Source of the DNA: Utricularia gibba | Lineage: Eukaryota > Streptophyta > Magnoliopsida > Lamiales > Lentibulariaceae | Direction of reading: 5' to 3' | Length of the DNA: 64,000 nucleotides | Assembly (NCBI GenBank): GCA_002189035.1 | Contig: NEEC01000013.1 | Coordinates: forward strand, 2,108,001-2,172,000 | Shown here: piece after piece, positions 1 to 13,558 of the stretch | How the letters are laid out: every line of letters starts with the position of its first letter | Position numbering within the stretch: the stretch's first letter is position 1 | Notes under the pieces: generated by a model | What the model was told of the DNA's origin: nothing | Seen by the model: only the letters and a program-made list of their open reading frames with translations | Databases searched by the model: none | Made by a program: the position numbers and the translations under genes

Positions 1-306
1 ACCGCCGTCGCTAAACGCCCAAGTTCTGCAAACAGTAAGACCCATTTTGGAACCTGCTAACAACATAGCCCTGATTTTGTGTCTGTTGTATTCATCCACA
101 GCGTGATCCATCATCCAGTAGGAATTCCACCCATTAAAATAGAAAGGCTTTCCATCCACCAAAAACTGAGTTCCATTTCTCTCCACAAAAGTAAGCTTCG
201 TTTGCCCATAGGGGTTGATCCACACGTCTCCGAATGATATGTAGAGGAAAGCCAAACATGACGTAAAACCCACAATTGGGTAAAACCACCCATTTCCACT
301 ACGCAT
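1..306 (-). CDS. Mannan endo-1,4-beta-mannosidase (GH5_7), N-terminal part, cut by window edge
   Basis: An uninterrupted frame reads leftward from the ATG at 304-306 to base 1, giving the first 102 residues. A hydrophobic N-terminal segment (about residues 8-27, signal peptide or anchor) is followed by FVERNGTQFLVDGKPFYFNG, then NSYWMMDHAVDEYNR, and finally GLTVCRTWAFSDGG. These match the N-terminal half of plant endo-beta-mannanases (MAN family), secreted enzymes that hydrolyse mannan and galactomannan in the cell wall. The catalytic glutamates lie beyond the edge. The stop codon and introns cannot be seen. The family assignment is firm; the member number is not assignable. Confidence 0.87.
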   Translation of the reverse strand, partial: MRSGNGWFYPIVGFTSCLAFLYISFGDVWINPYGQTKLTFVERNGTQFLVDGKPFYFNGWNSYWMMDHAVDEYNRHKIRAMLLAGSKMGLTVCRTWAFSDGG

Positions 307-2022
307 TTCGCCAATCACGGCGACTGATAAAAAGGAATCTTTGCGAATGTTTCCAGAAAAAGATCAATAAAACCCAACAAACAATTGATCCACCGCCTCC
401 TTGTTTTGGATCTACCCAGTCCCTAAATCCCAGAGGAAAAAACAAAGACAAAAGGGTGGGGTGGGGGGCAACCCGGATTCTTCTCCGCACAAAAAGAAAG
501 TTTTTTCAGAGGGTTGAAAGAACAGCGCGACTCCAAGAACACTCAAGAAGGCTCCTTTACACTTCAGCTCCACCAATATATACAAGAAGACGGATCATTG
601 ACATACAAGGATAACAACAGCGTAGTTAATAGACAACACGGAGACCGCCAGGCTTCTTTCCGACTTCTGATCTGCGGATCCCTTTACCATCCGCATTTCA
701 CTATTTGCCTACTACTTGCAGACCAAGCCGACAAGACTTAAACCATGGCCACCCCTTCATTTCATCCCAAGGCCTAAATTCTACTCCATACCCATTCTCA
801 AATTTACTGTAAGCACAAATAATTTACTATAATTCGGACACCTATGTTTCAATTATCACACACATCTCGATCATTTCTGGGATTATCGAAGAACACAAAA
901 AAAATTAAACGCCACACTTCTTGAGCTTTGGTGGGCTGTCCATCACTAGAAGTTGCTTAGTCATTATCCTTGGGCACTACTAACCAAAGAGACGAATTGG
1001 GCACTCACCAGGTCATCCCATTCCCCTACCTAATGCAGCATACCAGAACCATAAACACAGACCCAAGAAACCATTTACACATAAATGATACACTGATTGC
1101 AATTGAGGTTGATAAGTCCATATCAAATATCTGTAAGGAACAACACAAGATAAGCCTCGAGGAGTAGACATGATATGAAGGACCACCTTAGGCGTTGGTT
1201 ACGAGGTCAGGTGTCCTAATGAGCTGGGAGAGGTCTCAAGTTGGACACAACCACGAAAAATGAACTGAAATAAATAGTAATTAAATTGGGCTATTTGGGA
1301 TTCAAGCCCAATAACAATTTCAAGGCCCAACCCTAATCCATTATTTAATGAATATATTCTTTTTTAATATCAATTTAAAAAATATATTGGATGGAGTGTT
1401 GTAAAAGATGAAGAAATTATTGTGAAAAATCATTTAAATTATGATTCTGTTGAATTTAATTCGATATTTATTATGAATGATCCACGACCTCAAGTCTTTT
1501 TTAAATGGAATTAAAAAACTAGACTCGTTCCAAACCAATTCAAAATCCACATTTGACCAATTCAATTCGAAATTAATCTAAATAATTTATAATTTTCAAA
1601 AATATATTAAATGTTACTATCAAATATCAATTAATAATAATAATATTATTATTATTATTACATGATTTATATACACTCCTTTAAAAAGATAAAAAAAAAT
1701 TAATCAATTTTAAACAAAAGTGGACTGTGATAATGATGATTATTTAAAGACCATATCCAATAAAACCGGAAATCCATATTCGGGTTAACCGGCGAGTTGC
1801 TAAAAAACTATTAGCGATTCGCCGGTTTGAAAACACAGCGTAAAGTAGTTTAATTATGTTTTCTTAAACACTACTTAGATGATATTCTTAGTCTTTTGCA
1901 ATTACATGTGTTTATTGGCTTTTTATGATGTGAATGTATACACAACACTGATGTAATAATAATATGCAAATAATACATGGGATGATGGTAAAGTCAACAT
2001 ATGGAAATTTAGGCACAAAATG
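307..2022. other. Intergenic: mannanase upstream region and MYB 3' flank
   Basis: No gene is supported. Short open frames at 276-741 have no recognisable product. An AT-rich part (1260-1960) includes a TAA/TTA run at 1632-1660 that is self-complementary and could fold into a hairpin. TGGGCC/AGCCCA words occur near 1290-1335. Confidence 0.6.
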
Positions 2023-3124
2023 TCACATAAAGTCTTCCAAGTCGAACTCCTCTAGAAGCTCGAGCCCCAACACGCTGCCGCTGAAATCGTCTTGCTGCTC
2101 GACAGCCCTGCCGATGATCGCGGCGGAGGAGGACGAGTTCCAGGTCTCCGGGCTAGAGAGGGGTGTGGAGAAAACCGATTCGTAGCTCAGGTTTACGTTG
2201 AAGGTTGAGTTTTGGGGGTGAGATTGATCGGGAACTCCACTCCACGAACCAGGGAGCTCATAAAAACTTGTATCTTGAAACGGTTGCGGTGTTGAATCCC
2301 ATGAAATCCCTTGGAAGGACTGTGCAGAGGACGGTGCCATCTCTGGGCTGCAGCCATTTTCAATGTGGGTAGGTTGGAGTTGGACAAACGAGCCATGGCC
2401 GTGAACATCAGACTCAGCTTGACCAAACTCATCTGCTTCTATCTGTTTCAATACGCTGTAAGGGTTCTCATGGCTTGCTTTCAGAAGGCCTAGGGCAAGC
2501 TTCAGCATTTGAGGGTTTGAGTTCAGTAGGTGAGCGAGGTTGGAGACCTCCGGCCGCGGCGCAAGGAGGAGCGACGATATGTCCAGGAAGTCGAGACGGG
2601 GAGCGTGTGTCACAGGGTCGATCCCCATTTTCATCAACCTCTTCCTGATGTGCGTGTTCCAGTAGTTCTTGATCTCATTATCCGTTCTTCCGGGTAAACG
2701 CGACGCGATCGCAGACCACCTGATCGTGATCGCAGTCAGTAACACTCAAAAGGAAAAGAAAGTGTCTGCTTCGTCATCTTACTTGTTCCCCAAAACTCTG
2801 TGAAGCTGAATGATGGTCTCCTCTTCCTCGAAACTGAACCTTCCTCTCTTGATATCCGGCCTCAAGTAATTCGTCCATCGGAGACGACAGCTCTTGCCGC
2901 ATCTTTCAAGCCCTGACACCAGCTCAACCCGTTTAACCCTTTAAACATCTGTAATTCTTCCTGAAACGCCATTAGAGAACCTCGAAGGTACCTGCATTCT
3001 TAGGGAGAGTTCTCCAGTTCCCGGGGCCGTGCTCCCGAATGTAGCGAACCAGCTTCTCGTCCTCATCCTCCGTCCACGGCCCTTTCTTGAGACCACTTCT
3101 GTCACAACAAGGAGATCTTCCCAT
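2023..3124 (-). CDS. R2R3-MYB transcription factor, MYB41/MYB74/MYB102-like (subgroup 11)
   Basis: Three exons (3124-2992, 2912-2783, 2719-2023; 133, 130 and 697 nt) splice to 319 residues. Exon sizes and phases are those of most plant R2R3-MYBs. Exon 1 begins [17 protein letters not shown]. Repeat R2 spans about residues 14-61 and R3 about 67-112, with the regularly spaced tryptophans present (the first R3 position is F, as usual) and [19 protein letters not shown] at the end of R3. The text after R3 ([20 protein letters not shown]) is closest to subgroup 11, known for regulating suberin/cutin, wound and osmotic responses. The acidic C-terminus ends in [12 protein letters not shown], a plausible activation domain. 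Acts in the nucleus. A TATA box lies about 100 nt upstream. Confidence 0.9.
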
Positions 3125-3220
3125 CCTCAGAAGGCTCCAGCACCACTCACCTTTAAGACAAGCTTCTCGTACGTAGAAAAAAACAACAAGAATGCAATAA
3201 ATGTGACAAGGGCTTGGTTG

Positions 3221-3230
3221 CAATTTATAG
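3221..3230 (-). promoter_or_regulatory. Probable TATA box of the MYB gene
   Basis: Minus-strand CTATAAATTG, about 97-106 nt upstream of the MYB start codon, at the expected distance for a plant core promoter. Confidence 0.6.
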
Positions 3231-5640
3231 AGGAAATGGATGAGAAGAGAAGGGTTTGGAAGAAACCGACGTTCAAGTCAACCGATTGGCGCCGCCCCTC
3301 TTGTACAGCAACGCGGCGAGCGTATGATGCAACAAATGGTTCAATACGTGGATTTGCCTGCGTCAGCATCCTTACACATAATCAAGACACATGCCCAAAT
3401 GTTGCAATATTTGACAGGATTAAGATAAAGCAATTGTGTTTTCATATCCTTAAGACAAGTGTGCACCCTCTAAAGCCGAAACCCTACTTCATACATTAAT
3501 CTAATTTTTTGTCACCTAAACTTAATACATCTTTTTGTATTTTTTTAACAAAAATTTGGATTAAATACGAAATTTATCATGATCATTCAAATCATGCTAT
3601 AAAACAAACCTCTGACACCATATTAAAATTGACTATATGATAGATCAAACAAATAAACGTGTAGATCAATTATATAAAGATTAGATTTAATCGATTATTA
3701 ATAATTTATAATTTATTATATGTTTGATTATTTTATTTTAAATGTAGAATTATTTGTTGTGAATCTCCAATCCAAAGACACACAGATTGTGGGGGTAGCT
3801 AGAAGTGACTATCAAATATCTGATTAGAAGAAACTACTGATGAGCGTGTGGATTTGGGGTTCGGTTTTTGTTGAGTATAAAGGTGATTCACTCGTTGGAC
3901 TTATGGAATTGGAAAGAAAGCAGGTACCTTTTTTTACAGAAGGTTCCTTGCGTGAGGGAGTAGCCATTCCCTTGCGCAAGGCAAAGAGAGAAAAGTTTAG
4001 GCCATTTTTTTCACCTGCTCAAGAGAAACTGCAGGCACTGGGCTTCTGTCTGCACGCTTCGTTTTCATGTGCTAACTGCTTCTTTGTCCATCGCCCTTAA
4101 TTCAAAGGTCAACCCCTTTCTCTTTCTCCATTTTCCTACTGTTCATGAGCTTGATTTCTGTACCCAGGTCCCATAACCAATACTGAATACATGGAAATCT
4201 TCATTGAGTTGAAATGAGTAACTTGAAAACAAGTTTACAAGTCACAGAGACAGAAAGAGGGAACACCCTTTTCGGCTCTGTTCCTCCACATGTCACATTG
4301 ACGAACCAGAATTCAAAAACCCTTGACCTTCTTTGTTACGTGCCTGATTCCACTTTGACGTCCGTTCTGCAAATAATCTGTACACTCACAAGAATGATTT
4401 TTTTTTTTTTCTTCCAAGGCATAATCCTTCTCAGTTACATTCTCACATGAAAGGTTTAGTCCATTTCACTCAGAGGGCGCCTGCACCAGCGAAGCCTCCT
4501 CAAATTCCAGACACTTTGAACAGTTCAAATCACTGAGATGTCGTACCCACCAGTGAAGTTCGTTATGTCTTGTTCTGGTGGGGGTGCCGAGAGAGACGGG
4601 AGAATCACTTGTCAAAAGAACACAGCGTGATTTTCCATGTTTTCAGATAGCTAGTAGCACTGGATTGTCAATGCTTCATAAACCCATAGTCGAGGCGTTT
4701 GGTTTATCGACTTCCAGCTAACCCTTCTGACTTCAAAAAAACTCCCAGTCAAAGGGGTGCTTAGCAGAATCCATCTCAGCCCAGATTGCCACTCAGACTT
4801 CCGATGACTATTCCGATAGTTGGTTTCTGCAACGCGCCTGGCCCGCCGCCGCGCCAGCCCACTTTCAGCAAATGGGCCTCCAGATGAACCGGGCCTTGTA
4901 TTCAGACATGGGCTTACTCTTGGGCTCTCATTTCCCCCAAAACAAAAGATCCGAAACCGTGATAATTCAATTTACCTAAAGGTGGGCCCAGATAGGGTGA
5001 ACTCGGATAACTGTTGGGTTGACCCGTCACAAGTCGGATACGTTACTGATAACCGTAAAAAATACGTACGGAACGGATCCATAGTGGATTCGATGGGTTA
5101 AACGCATTGGATCTAAAACATATCCCAATAACAAAAAAAAATATGTTTTTTATCAAATGAATTGAGCATCCTAATCATTGGACTTAAAACTTATGAATTA
5201 AATTCAATTCGTGCTAATATAAATAAATCATATATAATATTATAATTATTAAACTAATTTAAAATTATAAAAAATTATAATGATTTGGGTCAACTAATTA
5301 CCCCGATGTCTTGTATAAGTTGAGTCACAATTTTTAATATTGACTCGACGGGTTCGATCCATAAGCATCTTTGAATTTATCACACCCCACATTCAACCCC
5401 ATTTTTTTAATATTATTCAATAGGTTAGGTTGCAGTATCAATTTCATTGAACACTTTGGGGAGTCAATTTTAATGACAATAAAACTAGGTATGCACTAAA
5501 TTGATATAAATAGAAGGAGAGGGAGTTGACCAACCACAAAAGTCATTATTATTATTATTATTATTATTTAGGGGTGAAAATGCGGAAGAATTGTCACGTC
5601 GGGATCAAAGCATAATTTTGATTCCCTTTTTATTTACTTT
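3231..5640. other. Intergenic between the MYB and SPARK genes
   Basis: No gene is recognised. Open frames at 3840-4100, 4214-4450 and 4820-5101 have no recognisable domain. 3490-3770 and 5100-5460 are AT-rich. 4380-4400 holds a poly-T run. 4820-5050 is richer in GC with several TGGGCC/GGGCTT words. An (ATT) microsatellite of eight units lies at 5545-5569. Confidence 0.55.
5545..5569. repeat. (ATT)n microsatellite
   Basis: Eight consecutive ATT units seen directly. Confidence 0.9.
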
Positions 5641-5658
5641 ACCCTAACCCTAACCCTA
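5641..5658. promoter_or_regulatory. Triple telo-box-like motif upstream of the SPARK gene
   Basis: ACCCTAACCCTAACCCTA lies 214-231 nt upstream of the chosen start codon of the SPARK gene. Telo boxes (AAACCCTAA) are established promoter elements of plant growth-related genes. This is a hexamer rather than the plant telomere heptamer, and only three units long. Confidence 0.55.
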
Positions 5659-5871
5659 GTATTCTTACTCCCCATCATAAAAGGTGGTGGCTTTTTCAAC
5701 GGCAAACAAGACTCATGATTTGGGAAAGTTGGGTTTTTTTCATTATTTCTTTTGACAGCGAAAGTTGTCGCACTTTTTCTTCTTCCTGGTGATATGGGTT
5801 CCTCCAGGGAAATCTCCCTTTTGGTGTTCGTGGCTTCGCCGGAGGGTTCTCATTTGGAGCACGGTCCGAGG

Positions 5872-6912
5872 ATGGGAATGCGGATGCGCCGCCGCTGGGT
5901 TCTCGGCTTCTTCCTTTTGCAGCTCCATTTCCATGGCTTCTCGGCGGGGGTGGGTCAGGCAAACCCGTTGAACCCGGATGACTTCACCAATGTGCCTGCT
6001 TTTCCTGTGCAGACGCAGGAGCAGACCTGCCGCCTCGACTTGTCCGCCGAGCTCTACGGCGGCGTCGCCGAGGCATGCGGGGGGAATCTCCACCGTAGCC
6101 GCTGCTGCCCTGTTCTTGCAGCCTGGTTGTTCGCCGCGCACGCCAGGGCGGCGCTTCAGATGCCGGCGCTCTCGCCGCCGTCCGGATCCGAGCTGCCCAT
6201 GATGCCGGATGACTCGCAGAAATGCGTGAACTCACTTCAGGCCTCGCTTGAGAGCCGCAACATTCACATTCCTCAGCCGAACGCGTCGTGCGATGCCGTT
6301 TTGTGCTTCTGCGGCATCCGTCTCCACCAGATCAGTTCTCTCAGTTGCCCAGCGGCGTTCAACGTTACTGGAATTAGGAGAAACGCGACGCCGACCGCTG
6401 CGCTGAGAAATCTGGAGCACAACTGCCGGAACTCGTCCTACGCCGGCTGTACCAAGTGCCTCGGCGCTCTGCAGAAGGTTAGTTTCGTAAATTCCTGAGC
6501 GCTCCACTGAGCCGGGATGCTTCATTTATTTCCCAATCATTTGGTTCAATCAATGTCTCTGTAATTAATGCTTCTGATTTGTATGTTTTTCCGGTGGCTG
6601 GGAAATCTACAGCTCAACCCGAACAGCACGAAATCCGGCGACGGGGACCGTGTGAACAGAATGATGAACCGCGATTGCAAGCTTATGGGACTGACCTGGC
6701 TGCTGGCGCGCAACAAGACGGCCTACATCCCAACCGTCTCCGCCGTCCTCCGTGCCGTGATGTACAGTTCCCGGGCGGCGCATGACTTCACGTGCTCCCC
6801 GGACCAGGAGAACATGCCCCTCGCCGTCGATTCTTTACAGCTGGAGCAATCGTCGGGGAGCATGATTGCAGTTCCACTTCTGCCCCTCCTACTTCTCATG
6901 TATCTAATCTAA
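5872..6912 (+). CDS. GPI-anchored SPARK-domain protein (At4g28100-like)
   Basis: Two exons (5872-6477 and 6613-6912, phase 0, GT-AG) give 301 residues. The start at 5872 (MGMRMRRRW) places a basic-hydrophobic signal peptide (about residues 1-27) at the N-terminus. An in-frame ATG at 5752 would add 40 non-hydrophobic residues and is less likely. The mature part is cysteine-rich (CRLDLSAELYGGVAEACGG, CDAVLCFCGIRLHQ, NCRNSSYAGCTKCLGAL), characteristic of the SPARK domain. Several N-glycosylation sequons are present. The tail ends in a small-residue site and a hydrophobic stretch (VPLLPLLLLMYLI), as for GPI attachment at the outer plasma membrane. The function of this protein type is poorly known. 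A triple telo-box lies upstream. Confidence 0.85.
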
Positions 6913-7351
6913 CAATCAGGGGTATTCACGACATTTCCTCACTGTTCACTGCTCCAGCCCCCTTCTTTTTGTTCCTTAGCGAAGCGGTTGTTGATTCCCA
7001 GGTCCTCGTCACGTGAAGAGTGGGGCCGTTTTTGTCATTTTATCGCCCTGTACATTTTCAACATGCTCTCTTTGACCTTTTCTGTGTACTTCTGGACAGA
7101 ATCATGTAAAATAATTGAACTTCAAGGATCATTTACAAGCTCCCATTCAATGTCCAAAGGAGGCCCTACTCTGTACTTTCCCTTTTTCTTTTGTTTATTT
7201 GAGGACCCTTTTGAATTTGCTTCCAACCTCTAAAATGTAGATGATCTACTCATTGGTGTGCTATGATGCTCAAGGTGCTTTCAATGAGTTAACTGATATG
7301 GTGCTATTTAGGAATGAGGAGGAGGATGCAAACGCATCTGTATGGAGAAGC
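6913..7351. other. Intergenic, 3' flank of the SPARK gene and of the petC relic
   Basis: No coding signal is recognised. It is T-rich around 7020-7210 and probably holds the 3' UTRs of two converging units. Confidence 0.6.
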
Positions 7352-8691
<1,340 letters not shown>

Positions 8692-11077
8692 GGAGGAATG
8701 TGGGACGTGAGGATTTGGGCTGGAAGATGAGGTGATCGCTTCCAGAGCGGATAAGGCCCTTTCTCCAGATAGCCACGCGTTCGGATGGCAGCCATTGGGT
8801 TGGGTTACGAACACCACAGGCCTGTAACATGTTGACTTGGGTCAACGAAGCCTTGTTCTTATTTCTTCTGTACAAGTGTCCTTAACCTATGGGCTTGGCA
8901 TGTAATAATTAAAAAATAATAGCAATTGAATAAAAAAATCTATTTCAAATAGAATTTTAAAATCCTTAAAATTTCAGTATTTGGTATGTATAAACTTAAG
9001 ATAGTATGAATATTTTTAAACCCAGCTTTAAAAAAGTTTACTTATCCTTATTTTTAATTACTTTATTTTCTTCTTTCTCTCCAATTTGTTCACTTTATTT
9101 TCTTCTCTCTTTCCATTTGTCATAATTTCAGATTCTCCTGCATTCTCTTAATTTACCCCTTTTTTTAAAACTGAAGAATAATTTCTTCTAACTAATGATA
9201 TTAAACACAATATCAATATAGATTATTTGGAATCAAAGAAATATCAAATGTTCACCATTAAATTTATTGGAGAAGTATAATATATAAGCTATCAATAACT
9301 ACGAACAATGGGTGCCATCATATTTAGTGTTTTAAGTTGATACGAATGATCAATTGATCCATTTAATATTTTAAGTGACTATATAAAATAGATATTATTT
9401 AAATTGTATATTATTCAAAAAATACTATATTATCCAATCATATACCAAAATATCTTATTTTGCTAGTAAAGTGCATGGAACGACAACCATGGGATATTTA
9501 TTGCGGTTCTCTTACAACAACATGAGGAGTTCGAACTTCGGAGTTGGTCGTGTTCGAAGGGATCTTGAGTGTAGCTTTTGAGGGGGGAGAAGAGAACGCC
9601 TTCCATCCCGACAACCTTTCTCTTTACTCTTTATCCCAAACAAAAGCACCCAATGTTGTTCACGTGGATGGACTATTTCTCCCCATCCCCGATTCATTGC
9701 TTTGTCCTAAAACAAGTGTCTTGTGGAGGTTAAGAATGGCTTCATTTGCCCTAACCCCCTTCATCCATCTCCATTCTTGTCTTTTACTGCGGTCATTCTC
9801 TCCATCTACCATCAGGTCACATGGCCTCAAATTCATATACCGGGTCACCAAAATGATGTTGAACTGCGAGCTCGATCGGCATCTTCAATTCGAATGATCG
9901 ATGTGGGATTGCTGAAGAATAACAAACAGGTCGGAAGCACAGACTAAGAGCTATAGAATTCAAAGAAAAATGAACCCTAGCGATCAAACTACTCGAGGCT
10001 CGTTTGATACGATATGAAAGATGGGGCATGGATGTGTGCATCCATAAAATGAAAATATACTACAGAACGAGTACTATATGTATTGAAATAAATGGTCAGC
10101 GGAGTGATAAGGAAGAATGAAGAGATAAGGCTGATTGGAGTAGTAAGCAGGCTGACCATATTATGTTGGAATGTGCTAATCACCTAATGATTCATGCTAT
10201 CCCTCCTATACACGATGAAGTTGAAAGATGTCATCTCTATCCAAGAAGATGAGGGTTATTTGATGCAAAGATCCCAACGGCACCAGCAATTAGGAGATTA
10301 TACTCAATCTTCTCCAATATTTTAGGAAATAGTTTAGGACCCTTAACTAACGTTGACCATCTTTTTCTATTTAAGTTGTATCATTGTACAGCTCCTGCGT
10401 GAAGAAATCAATTTGCTTCTTATCCGGTTGCCATCCATCGTCTTCCTATTATATGTTCTTTTTTTTCCCCTCTCTCTTTAAAGAAGAAAAAAAAGAGAAA
10501 GTATCCATCGAAGTTTGCATAGAAAAGTGAGTTATAATAAGTTATGGGGGATGGTCCGGTCCGCTTGTGGTTGCTGTCGTGATTACGATGTGTGTCTGTA
10601 GAAGATGGTCACACACGCAGAAAAGAAAAGCTGCGATCCTGTCCCTTCTTCTTCCTCTCCTTCCTCCCCTCGCTTCTTTTGTTACTTAATCACATGGCTT
10701 TATTTACTTCCTAATCCCGAACCCTAAACCTTAAACCCGATTTATTTTGTGTTGGGTATGCAAAAAATGTACATGTTGGATTGATCAATGTTTGCAATGT
10801 TTTTTTTTCTTGCTAAAAAAGACTTGCATGCCTAAAAATTACAAGAGATTATATATTATGTTTATAATATGAAACCATAGCCTCTAATAATTAATTCGAA
10901 GATGGGGGGAGTGAAGGTGAAGTTTCTTTCTCGTCTTTTTATTGTTTTTATTTTATTTTTATTTTTTGCAAACGAGGATGGCTGGCCAAGTCTCTGTCTT
11001 TTTCATTAACTCTCGGCTTCGTCCACAAAAGCAAAGGCATTAGAAGACTGCGAGGGGCAACAAAGAGGTGCTCAAGA
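8692..11077. other. Intergenic between the petC relic and the CYCD6-like gene
   Basis: 8880-9500 is AT-rich. 9500-10000 contains several overlapping medium-length open frames on both strands, none with a recognisable product; a decayed gene cannot be excluded. A telo-box (10720-10728) and T-rich tracts (10800-10970) precede the cyclin gene. Confidence 0.5.
10720..10728. promoter_or_regulatory. Telo-box upstream of the CYCD6-like gene
   Basis: AACCCTAAA about 350 nt before the cyclin ATG. This word is enriched in plant cell-cycle and ribosomal gene promoters. Confidence 0.5.
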
Positions 11078-12285
11078 ATGGAGTTTGATCTCGAAAACCC
11101 ACTGCCGCCTTCATCTGATAACTTGTTTCGGATAGAGGAAGATCACATGCCCACCAGGAACTACATTCGGGCACTCCATTCCTCGCCTTCTTCCGGGCTG
11201 ACGCGCCGCCGTGCCGTCGAGTCGATACGACTTCTGATTCCTGATCATGATCCCTTCTCCGAGTATCTTGCCGTCAACTATCTTGATCGGTTTCTCTCCG
11301 CTCACCCCCTTCACGTACGACGCCGTTTCCTTCGTTGCCCCTCCTATTAGTAGAGAAGAAAAGAAAAGAGAAGAGCATTTTGATTTTTTTTTTTCGAGCT
11401 TTTGCAGGAGGGGAATCCCTGTGTTTTGGATCTTGTTGCTGGCTCCTGCGTTTCGCTGGCGTTGAAGATGAGGAAGACTGAGTCCTCTGTCGCAGACTTT
11501 TTGGTAAGAGCATAAAAAAAAAGTATAATATTCACTTATTATAATTCATTGACTGGATGGGTGAGAACAGAGCGAGAGTGGTTTCATGGCGGATACGCTG
11601 AAGATCAAGCGCATGGAGATGCTGATTCTCGACGCTTTGAATTGGAGGATGCGATCGGTAAATCCGCTGTCGTTTCTGAACTATTTCATGCCCTTCTTCA
11701 ACGTCAAAGACGAGGATACGGCGGCGCGTCGCTCCTTCAAGAAGATGGCTATGGAGATCATCTTCAAAGCTCAAAAAGGTTGTGTCCAAATCCGACCATC
11801 ATTGGAAGAAGCTAGTTGTCGTGTGTGGTCATTTTCTACTGTTTATTTATTTATTTTTATATTTGCAAATTACGCACATGGAATAAATATGAATTTCATA
11901 TATCAGTCTAAAACATGTCTTTTTGTGTTTGTTTTCAGATACCCGGCTGCTGGAGTTCAAACCCTCCGTCACGTGCGCGGCGGCGCTGCTCGTCTCCGGC
12001 CTCCACCTCTTCCCTTTGCAGCTTCTGTCGTTCAAGACCGCTCTCTCCTCCTGCTCCGACTTGAACGTCGTGAGTTTCCTTCACCTCCCCGGAATCCATT
12101 TCTTGCCCTAAAATGTCATAGAAAAAAATTGTGGGTTCACGCAGGAAGAATTGGTAGACTGCTATGAAAAAATGCGAGGAATGGAGGAAGAAGAAGACAC
12201 CCGCAGTGCAGCGCACGCGCCGCCGGTCAAAGTAAGCTTCAAAAGCTGCATGGCTCGTAAGCGTCAAAAGATACAAGATGCTTAA
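11078..12285 (+). CDS. D-type cyclin, CYCD6;1-like
   Basis: Five exons (11078-11314, 11408-11503, 11571-11778, 11939-12069, 12145-12285) splice in frame to 270 residues. The N-terminus MEFDLENPLP and the cyclin box (YLAVNYLDRFLSAHPLH, then SLALKMRKTESSVADF, then MEMLILDALNWRMRSVNPLSF) match CYCD6. The C-terminal cyclin fold begins LLEFKPSVTCAAALL. The retinoblastoma-binding motif LxCxE found near the start of most D cyclins is absent, as in Arabidopsis CYCD6;1, which drives formative root ground-tissue divisions with CDKs downstream of SHR/SCR. The basic tail (ARKRQKIQDA) could be a nuclear signal. Paralogue number is inferred from the opening residues and missing LxCxE. Confidence 0.88.
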
Positions 12286-13558
12286 GGCATTCCAAGCTCG
12301 TCTTCTTGCGCAAATCGAATAATTTTAAGCCTGCAAGTTTTGTTACCTTCGGTAAAAAAATTAACCCAGTTTGACAACCGACGCGACTGTCCTGCTGTTT
12401 CACTTCACCATCCTACGGAAAGACGGAGGAGCAAGTTGCCGGAATTGAAATGGTCCCTGTTGAGCAGGCATTGATTCGGAGTCCGAGAACAGTCATTCAA
12501 TGTAAAAAGAAGAAAAAAATCACATTGATCAGCGTCAGGACATTGGTCCATCGTATTCACAAACTGATCAAATAATTGACTGTCTCCTCTTCAGGAGGAG
12601 GGTTCCGGTGACCGGCAACCCGGAGAAGGAAACTCAATTCCAGCACAATTTAAAAGATAATAGGGAGGTTAGTCATATAAATATTTTTAATTACATTTAT
12701 ATAAAATATTATTAAAATATTTATATATAATTATTTATCATGTGTTTGAAAAATAAAAAGATAATATTATATTTTAATTTATTGAGATTAATAAAATCCA
12801 ACTAATATACATGTGAATTAAAATGTATAAAATAATATTTTAAATTCTGGTCCTAAAAAAGAAATACAAAATAATTAAATTTATACAAAAATATATATGT
12901 TTAATTTATAATATATATCATGAATGCCAATAGGTGGTGTGACACATTAATAAAATACATGAAATAATATATATTTTTTTAATATATTAAATTTTGTTTC
13001 TAATTATTTAATTCTCGTCTAAAGTATCTACCTAGATATTTTGACGTGTGTAGCGCATGGTGCCGAAGTACAGTGGATTCCTTTTTCATCATTCTCTTCT
13101 TCCACGATCCGCCATTCGGAGATTTGGATACTTGTGTGGAGACTCTGGAGTAAGCAGATTCCGCGGGCCTGGCTCCTCGAATCGCTGGAAGGGAGGAACT
13201 GAAATCGCTTCTCAGTTTCAGGAAAATTTCACGATTTCGGTTCTTCATCCGTCGTCTCTGTGAAAAAGCACGCTGCCATTGGGAGATGAAGCCCAGTTTT
13301 AGTTCTCTGGCATCCATCGAGTATCCGGGATGGAAAAATCTGGCTTCAAAGAGAGCAGCACATTGATTGCTTAGTCTGGTCGTATGCTTCAGTTAGATGT
13401 CGCAGCAGGGAAGTCACCGTTCTGATTCGGGTGTATAGTCAATGGTAGTCGCATTGTTGAGCCATCCTTCACTCGGTACTGTTGCGACTTCAATTGCACT
13501 TCAATGCACTAGTGAGTTTTTCTCATCAAGTCTGCACCTTTGCTCTCCTTGGGGTATT
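12286..13558. other. Intergenic between the cyclin gene and the TFIIE-alpha relic
   Basis: Very AT-rich at 12660-13020. 13040-13440 is of balanced composition and may be the former 5' region of the TFIIE-alpha relic, but no protein homology is visible. Confidence 0.5.

Noticed and set aside
5340-5360. tRNA B-box-like GGTTCGATCC
   Set aside because: No matching A-box or cloverleaf could be drawn around it; it appears to be chance. No other tRNA was found.
5743-6525. Minus-strand frames of 83-132 codons opposite the SPARK gene
   Set aside because: Antisense shadows of a GC-rich coding exon; no domain.
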